From: Bacteroidales bacterium
GTDB lineage: Bacteria; Bacteroidota; Bacteroidia; Bacteroidales; UBA10428
Assembly (NCBI GenBank): GCA_016935595.1
Contig: JAFGQQ010000247.1
Location: 1 to 6,400 of the forward strand
Direction of reading: 5' to 3'
DNA length: 6,400 bases
The position numbers and the translations under genes were made by a program. Below are positions 1-6,025 of the stretch, in pieces. Within the stretch, counting starts at the first letter, position 1. Each line of letters opens with the position of its first letter. The notes beneath the pieces were generated by a model. It was not told where the DNA came from, made no database searches, and saw only the letters and a list, made by a program, of their open reading frames with translations.

Positions 1-3000
1 ACTTTTAAATTCCTGTCTTTAGGTTTCGTTTCCTTAATAATGGTATTATACATATCATTTGAAGATATACTTTGAAGTACACCCCTTGTGTAAGTAAAAA
101 GATACCAGTTTTTATCATCTATTTTTAAATATAGATGGAAAATGTCTCCGCTTCTTTTTTTAATGATTTCCAAATTTCCGTCAATTAATTTATTTATCTG
201 AGTATTGCCGATATTTGAAATGCCTATTTTACCTTCTGATCGGTAAGAGCTTGTTTCCTGATTCCATCTTAAATCCAAATAATTTATTACTATTGTATGG
301 TTAAATGCATCGGGTAGTTTTCGATAACTACCATATAAACTAAGATCTTCTCTTAATAATTGTGACTCTTCAAACCCGACAAATTCTTCTAAATTTTTAC
401 GATACGATTTTGTGAACATGTTTACAGGCTCATTACCTGGTATACTGTCAACTTCATAGGCAAAAATATCTAAAGCAGGTTGTGAGAAAAAGAAATCAAT
501 TGTCATAAATAAATTAGCTCTAACCGCATTTTTATCTAAATCGTGTATTAAAGTACCAATCTGATCAACTTTAAAATGCCAGAAGTCAACGCCCAGGTTA
601 ATTTTTCCTTCTCCCTGGAAAATACAAATATCACGATTTAAAGCAATTAAATTTCCTGTAGTATCACGGTTAAATATTTTTTCTTTGGAAGAAATTACAT
701 ATTCGCCGGTTTTATTGCTATAATGCAAGAAACCATAAGCCGTAGTTATTAAGTTATCACTATAATCTTTTCTTCTTGATAAGAAAGAGGTATATATATG
801 GATGGAATCGTTAGTAATATATTCCCCCATGAAAATAGGATTTTGATTTATATCTTTCGGCTTTTCAGGAATTGGAATAAATATGTTTCTCGGATCGATT
901 GTGGTATTAAATCTTATCCAACAGGTTGGGGATTTATCTTCACACTGATGATTTATTTTTGTGGCGCCATTAAAATCCATTACTGTGCGGTTTGCATATA
1001 ATGTTATATTCCCCTGAAATGCAAATTTCGGACTGATATAAAAATTATCGGGTTCTATTATTGTTCCCTGGGCAACAGTTCTTATAGAGTCATCAACGGA
1101 GATTTTATTTAAATGGATTTTTTGTGCCCGGTAATTTTCATCTATATAATCGTAATCACCCTCCCCATTATATGAATATTTACCCAAGACGCTTATTCTT
1201 GCATTGTAAAATTTATATAATTTGGTTTCCCTGTTTGCCAGAACTTCTGCATCAAATAATGTGTTCATTCTTGCATTTTTCTGAATTGTTACTTCTCCAT
1301 TAAGCGGATATATTATTGCATCGGCAACTTTAAGAAATCTTACATTATCGGCAAAAAGTGATTTGTTATTTAAATCGTACAGGGCCGTTGTTGATACAAA
1401 ATCTAATGAATCCTGCTGTGGATGAACAGAAATAAAATGATTTCCAACAGGATTACCTTCTCTTTGCTCTACTGATAGTATCTTATATTCTCCTCTTTCA
1501 TATACATGTACAAGTTCTTCTGTTTTCATATCAATCTTGCCTTCCCTGCTTTTCCACGAAAAATTTTGTGCAAACCCGATATATCTGTTTTCGGGAAGAT
1601 TGATCATTGCTGCCTCGTCGTTGGTTTTGAAATTGCCCACACCATTTGTGAAACTATAATTTGTTTTTAAATTATTTGTAGTAAATAAAACAGTGTCTAA
1701 TCCGGGATTATAGATAGACAGGTCAGCTGTATCGGCATGGAACGATTGAGCATTATAGGTATAAAGTTTTGAGGAAATATATGAGTTTTCAACTTTCATC
1801 CTGCCTGTTCCTGTTAAACCGGAAGGTCTGAGCCTTAGTGTACCGGTAAGAGATGTGTTTTCATTAAAAATATTATATGGTTTGTCTGTTTGTTTTACCA
1901 ATAATTCATCCTCGTAAGGAAGCCATAATATTGAAACATTTTCGCCATCTACCATAGGATATTCAATGCCTGTTAATTGTTCTTTCATAGCAAAGTTTTG
2001 AGCAATTGCTCTTGTTGAGTCAGGAAAAAATATGTAATCATCCGATTTTATACTTGAGGTAAGATATTTTAAAGTTCCATTTCCCCGTAATCCCTGGTTA
2101 CTCATGCTAAAATCATTAAAAAACCTGCCTTGTCCTTTATATACGGGCAAACCATTTTCAACTGTTGTCTTATAAAATCCAAGTGAATTATCAGGCATTA
2201 AATATATCTGGTATTCAAAAGGAGAAAAAATATCAGCCGAAACAAAATATCCATCAAAAGTTAAAGCATCTTTATTAAAATTATCCAGGCTGTCGATGGT
2301 ATAAGGATAAATTTCGAAATAAAAATTTTCTCTTTTATATACACCATTTTGAACATAAGAATCATCATAATATAAAAACGAATTTTTTTTGCTATTGAAG
2401 ATTGGATATTGTGATAGACTTTGCAAACCCGATTTATTGTCAGGTGCATCAATTAATATATCACCTGTAATGTTTTCAATGGTATTATTTACACGCATCA
2501 AAATTGGATTATTATAAAAATCCCGGTCATCGGTTTGGGCTTTCATTTTAAGTGAATCGACATTTTCCATATCGATTTTGAATTTACTGTAATCGAAATA
2601 AAATTTGTCGCCAAAAAAAGTAAACAAACCGGCAACAATAACTCCGTCAAATTCAAAATCACGATTTTTCTTTAATTTGATTTTCCCGTTTGCAGGATAT
2701 ATAATAACATTTTGCGAATCACTTAAAAAGACTTTATCAATTCCATTAATTGATAAGTTAAAATTATTTAAGTCAAGAATAGCATTTTCTTGTGGACTTT
2801 GTGTGGTAGATATAACATTCATTACGTCATAATCGATTTTGCCATATCTTGCGTCTATAACCGAATATAAACTGTTATTAATATTAACCATATCTTCTTC
2901 GGGATTATAATAAATATAGCCTTCAACTGTTAGTCGCAATAATAGTTGCCTTGTTTGATTAATGGGTTTATTAATGTAATGAGCAAAATCAATAGCATTA

Positions 3001-4397
3001 AATGACCTTGAATTTTGTCTTATTCCAAAATTTTTTATTAAAATCAAAGGATGGGTTAAATCCATACCTTGTTGTTTCTCATAGTCGTATAAATCAAAAT
3101 AATTAGTTGACTTAAAAAACGCATTTCCGATGGCCGATGATCTCAGCATTGTACATTTCATAAAAGGTTGTTTTATCCGCCATTCAATTTGTTCAAAATT
3201 CATAAAAACCTGATGATAGGTGTTAACATAATAGCTTTGAGAGAGGTAATCTTCATTTTTTGTAAGAATAATTTCCTGCCGTTTAACATAATATGTAAAA
3301 GAAAGATTAGGGTGAAAAATAGAGTCTTCATCTAAAAAAATTAAAGCCGACGACTTATAGCTTAATACTTTCTCTTGCAGGAATATAATAAATTTCGAAG
3401 ATATTTTCATGCGTAATGTATCATTATATTTTATGCTTAATGTAACGTCTTTTTCATCACTTGTATGACCGGCAATTCTTGATCCCTGAAACGAGAATCC
3501 ACCGTCATAGTCAATGTGTGGATACATTTCACTCCAGTGATAATTGTTATCATATGACCTGAACTGAGGATAAAGAACATTTTCAGGAGTAGTAACTTGT
3601 ATAACCTTGTCTTCTATTTGTCCTAACATTTTTACCGAGAAATAATATTTATTTGTGAAATATACGGAATCAGCAGTATATTCTGATTTATTAGTATATA
3701 TAGTAAAATTATTTAATTCTACAAAGACTGAATCTCTGCCAAATCCAGAACGCTCCCAGTTTACAATTCCTTTTTCACCTTCATATTTATTTTCTGTTGG
3801 ATATAAAATCCCTTTTGTCTCGTGGATTTTAATACTATCTCTTTTTGCATAACAAATTAAAGTTACATTTATTAATTTCAAATAAATATTTTCATCAAAA
3901 TAAAATTGATAATTATCATTACTAAGTTTCCAGCTTAATACAGGTGAATAATAAATATATCTATCCGAAATTAAATTATATGTAAAATTAAAGAAATTGG
4001 CTATTGTACTAACTTTGGTTTTTTTATTACTAAGTAATTCAATTACACCCTGGTTCCATCTTTTTAGCAAAACACTGTCTTTTTTATTTTCGATAAATGC
4101 AGCTAATACTTTTAAATAATTTGAAAAATCAGGATATGGCCTTGTATTAAAGGTTAATAATGAATTAAGGGTTTTATTAATTCTTAAATATTGTGATTTT
4201 TCAAATGTTTTATTATTCCACATTATCATAAACTTATCAATTTCAATTTTTTCCTCTTCGGGCATTGGTGTATTTTTAAAGAAAATTTCAATTTCTTCGT
4301 TGAATTGAACCGAATCGAGTGAGAATTCTTTAATTTTTTGTGCTTGTATATTGTAAGCCAATATAATGAGGGAAAATAATATGAATCGCAGCTTCAT
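1..4397 (-). CDS. Giant exported Bacteroidota protein of unknown function (3' end outside window)
   Basis: An open frame of 1465 complete codons runs off the left edge with no stop. The ATG at 4397 is the first in frame after an upstream TAG (4412-4410). Residues 1-19 form a signal peptide (MKLRFILFSLIILAYNIQA) with likely cleavage after Ala19, so the product should be periplasmic, outer-membrane-associated or secreted. No catalytic motif, T9SS signal or later membrane helix was recognised. The mature part looks beta-rich, with many short alternating strands, Asn/Asp-Gly turns and few cysteines. Landmarks are GGFSFQGS (299-306), HPNLSF (362-367), YHQVF (394-398), EW (405-406), SDSQNVIIYP (559-568) and WYLFTYTRG (1431-1439). 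From memory, this order of motifs matches a conserved family of about 1500 residues in Bacteroidota annotated only as hypothetical; if so, only a few tens of residues are missing. Internal repeats are listed separately. The leader is A-rich with no Shine-Dalgarno. The CDS call is firm; function is unknown. Confidence 0.93.
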   Translation of the reverse strand, partial: MKLRFILFSLIILAYNIQAQKIKEFSLDSVQFNEEIEIFFKNTPMPEEEKIEIDKFMIMWNNKTFEKSQYLRINKTLNSLLTFNTRPYPDFSNYLKVLAAFIENKKDSVLLKRWNQGVIELLSNKKTKVSTIANFFNFTYNLISDRYIYYSPVLSWKLSNDNYQFYFDENIYLKLINVTLICYAKRDSIKIHETKGILYPTENKYEGEKGIVNWERSGFGRDSVFVELNNFTIYTNKSEYTADSVYFTNKYYFSVKMLGQIEDKVIQVTTPENVLYPQFRSYDNNYHWSEMYPHIDYDGGFSFQGSRIAGHTSDEKDVTLSIKYNDTLRMKISSKFIIFLQEKVLSYKSSALIFLDEDSIFHPNLSFTYYVKRQEIILTKNEDYLSQSYYVNTYHQVFMNFEQIEWRIKQPFMKCTMLRSSAIGNAFFKSTNYFDLYDYEKQQGMDLTHPLILIKNFGIRQNSRSFNAIDFAHYINKPINQTRQLLLRLTVEGYIYYNPEEDMVNINNSLYSVIDARYGKIDYDVMNVISTTQSPQENAILDLNNFNLSINGIDKVFLSDSQNVIIYPANGKIKLKKNRDFEFDGVIVAGLFTFFGDKFYFDYSKFKIDMENVDSLKMKAQTDDRDFYNNPILMRVNNTIENITGDILIDAPDNKSGLQSLSQYPIFNSKKNSFLYYDDSYVQNGVYKRENFYFEIYPYTIDSLDNFNKDALTFDGYFVSADIFSPFEYQIYLMPDNSLGFYKTTVENGLPVYKGQGRFFNDFSMSNQGLRGNGTLKYLTSSIKSDDYIFFPDSTRAIAQNFAMKEQLTGIEYPMVDGENVSILWLPYEDELLVKQTDKPYNIFNENTSLTGTLRLRPSGLTGTGRMKVENSYISSKLYTYNAQSFHADTADLSIYNPGLDTVLFTTNNLKTNYSFTNGVGNFKTNDEAAMINLPENRYIGFAQNFSWKSREGKIDMKTEELVHVYERGEYKILSVEQREGNPVGNHFISVHPQQDSLDFVSTTALYDLNNKSLFADNVRFLKVADAIIYPLNGEVTIQKNARMNTLFDAEVLANRETKLYKFYNARISVLGKYSYNGEGDYDYIDENYRAQKIHLNKISVDDSIRTVAQGTIIEPDNFYISPKFAFQGNITLYANRTVMDFNGATKINHQCEDKSPTCWIRFNTTIDPRNIFIPIPEKPKDINQNPIFMGEYITNDSIHIYTSFLSRRKDYSDNLITTAYGFLHYSNKTGEYVISSKEKIFNRDTTGNLIALNRDICIFQGEGKINLGVDFWHFKVDQIGTLIHDLDKNAVRANLFMTIDFFFSQPALDIFAYEVDSIPGNEPVNMFTKSYRKNLEEFVGFEESQLLREDLSLYGSYRKLPDAFNHTIVINYLDLRWNQETSSYRSEGKIGISNIGNTQINKLIDGNLEIIKKRSGDIFHLYLKIDDKNWYLFTYTRGVLQSISSNDMYNTIIKETKPKDRNLK
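1194..1385 (-). repeat. Internal protein module, copy B of the IIYP repeat (residues about 1005-1068)
   Basis: This is the second copy of the module described at residues 539-605. It contains ALYDLNN (1005-1011) and AIIYPLNGEVTIQKN (1027-1041). The block offset is 466 residues at the DLNN anchor and 463 at the IIYP anchor. The part after the KN anchor diverges more but remains strand-like and aromatic. The two copies are too different at DNA level to recombine. Confidence 0.6.
1761..1820 (-). repeat. Internal GLxGxG motif, copy 2 (residues 860-879)
   Basis: The segment GLTGTGRMKVE at residue 860 is the partner of the copy at residue 769, 91 residues earlier. It lies between the two IIYP modules, so the central and C-terminal thirds of the protein seem to be assembled from related beta-rich units. 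The alignment is short and was judged by eye. Confidence 0.45.
2034..2093 (-). repeat. Internal GLxGxG motif, copy 1 (residues 769-788)
   Basis: The segment starts GLRGNGTLKYL at residue 769. It pairs with a similar segment starting GLTGTGRMKVE at residue 860. Both read G-L-x-G-x-G-x-(L/M)-K, followed by roughly 30 residues with matching hydrophobic spacing. This is typical of repeating beta-strand units, and what the unit does is unknown. Confidence 0.45.
2583..2783 (-). repeat. Internal protein module, copy A of the IIYP repeat (residues about 539-605)
   Basis: This part of the giant protein begins AILDLNN and continues through VIIYPANGKIKLKKN (564-578). It resembles residues about 1005-1068, which begin ALYDLNN and continue through AIIYPLNGEVTIQKN. 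Anchors shared in order are A-x-x-D-L-N-N, then 15-20 residues later IIYP-x-NG-(K/E)-(I/V), then KN. The copies differ by about three residues in the linker. The similarity is at protein level and was found by eye. It suggests an ancient duplication of a beta-rich unit rather than a recent DNA repeat. Confidence 0.6.
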
Positions 4398-4437
4398 TAA
4401 GTTTTTGTACTAATTAAAATTCGATTTTTTTTAACCC

Positions 4438-4478
4438 GAATAATTCACAAACAAAAAATTACCAGTTGTGAATTATTC
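4438..4478. promoter_or_regulatory. Perfect 13-bp inverted repeat in the leader of the giant gene
   Basis: The arms gaataattcacaa (4438-4450) and ttgtgaattattc (4466-4478) are exact reverse complements around a 15-base spacer. The dyad lies 40 bases upstream of the start codon at 4397, inside the predicted untranslated leader. Neither strand has a T-run directly after it, so it does not look like an intrinsic terminator. It could be an operator for a dimeric regulator or an mRNA hairpin that affects translation. The structure is certain; its role is inferred. Confidence 0.6.
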
Positions 4479-4589
4479 TAGCGACAAAGAAAAGCTAATA
4501 TTTTAATGCACTCTGTTTTTTTCAAAATACCCATAATCCAGTTTTTTGGTTTGATATTTCTATTTTAAGATAATCGTTCATAGTTGGAG

Positions 4590-4619
4590 CAAAGATATAA
4601 TATTTTTTCAGGTAAAACA
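4590..4619 (-). promoter_or_regulatory. Candidate Bacteroidota-type promoter for the giant gene
   Basis: Read on the minus strand, 4597-4590 is TATCTTTG, an exact match to the Bacteroidota -7 consensus TAnnTTTG. Upstream, TGTTTT (4619-4614) could serve as a weak -33 element with a 16-base spacer; it is not an exact TTTG and the spacer is slightly short. Transcription would start near 4584, giving a leader of roughly 185 bases that contains the 13-bp dyad. It is the only exact -7 match I noticed upstream of this gene. Confidence 0.45.
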
Positions 4620-4686
4620 CTTTATAGATTAGATAGCAATTTACAAGTAATGTAATAATTTTTGCCAGTCTATTGTAACATTGCGT

Positions 4687-4722
4687 TCCCTGCCCGAGTG
4701 ACTGCGTCAGTGGTCAGGCGGG
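4687..4722 (+). repeat. REP-like palindromic repeat, left copy (36 bp)
   Basis: This G+C-rich block is the reverse complement of 4937-4972 with 35 of 36 bases matching; the mismatch is at 4698/4961. It can also fold on itself. CCCG (4693-4696) and TGAC (4699-4702) pair with GTCA (4713-4716) and CGGG (4719-4722) around a 10-base loop, with a small internal bulge. Short, G+C-rich, imperfectly palindromic, intergenic and paired in opposite orientation are properties of REP elements. No transposase is nearby. Confidence 0.7.
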
Positions 4723-4771
4723 CGGATAGCTTTCTGGTTTTTGCAATAGCTACGTTGCGGAACGCTTTTTA

Positions 4772-4825
4772 TACCAATTTACATTCTGTAAAATTATTAA
4801 TTGAAGCAGAATTTATAAATTGGTA
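4772..4825. repeat. AT-rich stem-loop between the REP-like copies
   Basis: The outer arms taccaattta (4772-4781) and taaattggta (4816-4825) are exact reverse complements. The inner arms attctg (4783-4788) and cagaat (4807-4812) continue the stem after a 1-versus-3-base bulge, leaving an 18-base loop. That gives 16 base pairs in 54 bases. Neither strand carries a T-run after the stem. It could be a cruciform or RNA structure belonging to the repeat element, or a remnant of a small inverted-repeat element. Confidence 0.6.
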
Positions 4826-4832
4826 AATCCAT

Positions 4833-4863
4833 GGGCTATGCCCGGGGTTACTATGCCAGGGGG
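4833..4863. repeat. Short G+C-rich tandem repeat CTATGCCnGGGG with hairpin
   Basis: ctatgcccgggg (4836-4847) and ctatgccagggg (4851-4862) match at 11 of 12 bases with a 15-base period. The first copy overlaps a small hairpin, GGGC-TAT-GCCC (4833-4843), and a CCCGGG palindrome. The block stands out sharply from the AT-rich sequence around it. No function can be read from it. Confidence 0.5.
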
Positions 4864-4936
4864 TGAGTTTTTTATTCAATATTTTAAAGAACGTTTATTT
4901 TTTCCTTTTCTCTATCCTTTCATCTCACCGATTACC

Positions 4937-4972
4937 CCCGCCTGACCACTGACGCAGTCAGTCGGGCAGGGA
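4937..4972 (-). repeat. REP-like palindromic repeat, right copy (36 bp, inverted)
   Basis: This is the inverted partner of 4687-4722, differing at one position. Its outer edge at 4972 is the base directly after the stop codon of the LamG gene (4975-4973), so it is the first thing transcribed beyond that gene. In the transcript it could fold alone or pair with the left copy into a long hairpin. It might stabilise the 3' end or help end transcription, but no T-run follows, so an intrinsic terminator is not supported. Confidence 0.7.
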
Positions 4973-4991
4973 TCACTGATCACCGATCACC
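4971..4991. repeat. Three tandem GATCAC(C/T) heptamers overlapping the LamG stop codon
   Basis: gatcact, gatcacc and gatcacc follow one another without gaps. On the coding (minus) strand each supplies a TGA, and the third (4975-4973) is the stop codon actually used. The last codons of the gene (Val-Ile-Gly-Asp-Gln) are written by this repeat. A decayed relative (caccgattacc) appears at 4926-4936, on the far side of the right REP-like copy. Confidence 0.65.
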
Positions 4992-6025
4992 CTCTTCTCC
5001 AGTTCTCCAATTCGTTTATTCAACTCAATAATATATAAAGTTTGTTCCTCAATTTTCTGCAATAATTTGGCATTCATCTCACCTAGGCTAATGCCTTCTT
5101 CGGCTACTTCTTCGGTAGTGGGTATTTCGGGGAGATGTTTGTTCTGGTTAATGTATTGTTCTAGTTCGGTTATTGGAATTAGGTTGTAATCAGGTTGGAA
5201 AACAAAGTCGAACCAGGTTGCACTCGAATTCTCAATTTTTACTTCTGTGGCGCCAATTGTGCCATTAACAGCAAGTTTGTAATTGTTTGGATTAGAAGAA
5301 AGATCTGTGCCAATTCCCACGTTTCCTCCTTCAAAATATATATCATCTCCACTTTGTTGCCAGGGAGATGAAGAAGGAGGTATTGGAATATAGCTTTCAT
5401 TGTACAAATTTATTATTTCCTGGTCAGTTAATACTCTATCGTAGATTCTTATATCATCAATATCACCAACAAAAGGATATGCAGATGGAGGTCGTATTCC
5501 AATATAAGAAAACGAAAGAGTACAAACTTGGCTATTATAAAACTGTGTTGTAGCATTTTTAAACATGGTTCTTTTATTGGATCCATTACAGGTTACACAT
5601 ATAAATGCCCATTCTCCGTCTGATGCTTGCAATTGTATTAAACTAGTACTAGACGCACATTTATCTGAAATATAATTTTCAGATTGATTATATATTTGTA
5701 ATTGTGATGTTCCACCATGAACAATCATCCGTAAAGGTGTACAATCTGTCGACTTTATCCATATACATATTGTATATATAGGAAGCTCGAGAACATTAAA
5801 GTTTATATAACTATTTCCATCAAAACTATAAGCACTGTTCTCGTTTCCAAACCTATCTACGGTCAATGTTGCACCGTTTACTGAACCATTGTTACTATTT
5901 AAACTTTCATCATAAGCATTTCCATTAAATGGCCAATAACCAACTAATCCATCAGTTGGTTGAGAGAATAGATTTAAGCTTATTAATAAGCTAAAAATTA
6001 AAATTAAATAACTTCTTTTTTTCAT
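4973..6025 (-). CDS. Secreted LamG-like (jelly-roll) protein with tail-fibre-like C-terminus
   Basis: This is a complete gene of 350 residues. Residues 1-21 are a signal peptide (Lys-Lys-Arg, then a Leu/Ile-rich core, ending LFS before Gln22), so the product is exported. Residues about 26-209 form a concanavalin A-like LamG domain: it opens GLVGYWPFNGNAYDES, has SFDG (67-70) and W89/W139, and ends with the hallmark GDIDDIRIYDRVLTDQEI (187-204). Such domains usually bind glycans or surface ligands; the ligand is unknown. After a Pro/Ser linker, residues 222-350 read W-x-x-SG-DDIYFEGGNVGIGT, KLAVNG (250-255), HLPEIP (297-302), then a coiled coil (about 316-346). This is a module common in Bacteroidota tail-fibre-like surface proteins and probably oligomerises. 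The start is supported by the signal peptide and an A-rich leader without Shine-Dalgarno. No T9SS C-terminal domain is seen. The last five codons lie in a heptamer repeat, so the extreme C-terminus is probably not functionally important. Confidence 0.92.
   Translation of the reverse strand: MKKRSYLILIFSLLISLNLFSQPTDGLVGYWPFNGNAYDESLNSNNGSVNGATLTVDRFGNENSAYSFDGNSYINFNVLELPIYTICIWIKSTDCTPLRMIVHGGTSQLQIYNQSENYISDKCASSTSLIQLQASDGEWAFICVTCNGSNKRTMFKNATTQFYNSQVCTLSFSYIGIRPPSAYPFVGDIDDIRIYDRVLTDQEIINLYNESYIPIPPSSSPWQQSGDDIYFEGGNVGIGTDLSSNPNNYKLAVNGTIGATEVKIENSSATWFDFVFQPDYNLIPITELEQYINQNKHLPEIPTTEEVAEEGISLGEMNAKLLQKIEEQTLYIIELNKRIGELEKRVIGDQ

Larger units (their letters stand above)
4398..4972. other. 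575-bp intergenic region, no gene
   Basis: No credible reading frame exists on either strand between the two minus-strand genes. The left part (4398-4680) is AT-rich and holds the candidate promoter and dyad of the giant gene. The right part (4681-4972) alternates G+C-rich blocks with AT-rich sequence and is built almost wholly of repeats: a 36-bp inverted pair at its ends, an AT-rich stem-loop and a short tandem repeat. A GCGTTCC/GGAACGC pair (4683-4689 and 4759-4765, followed by TTTTT) also lies here. The right part looks like a small non-coding repeat element rather than decayed coding sequence. Confidence 0.7.

Noticed and set aside
798..1001. Plus-strand open frame of 67 codons
   Set aside because: It lies wholly antisense to the giant gene and has no leader or family resemblance.
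2261..2452. Minus-strand open frame of 63 codons in another frame
   Set aside because: It overlaps the giant gene on the same strand, and its composition is what out-of-frame AT-rich sequence gives.
2605..2832. Plus-strand open frame of 75 codons
   Set aside because: It is antisense to a strongly patterned segment of the giant protein (the IIYP module), so it is a shadow.
3655..3852. Plus-strand open frame of 65 codons
   Set aside because: It is antisense to the giant gene with no independent support.
1..4397. Frameshift or pseudogene status of the giant gene
   Set aside because: Every in-frame codon from 4397 to 3 was checked and none is a stop, and strand-like patterning continues throughout.
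4683..4770. GCGTTCC/GGAACGC stem followed by TTTTT as a plus-strand terminator
   Set aside because: The 69-base loop is too long for an intrinsic terminator and no plus-strand gene precedes it. It is kept only as part of the repeat island.
5368..5553. Plus-strand open frame of 61 codons
   Set aside because: It is antisense to the LamG domain, whose hallmark motif is encoded there on the other strand.
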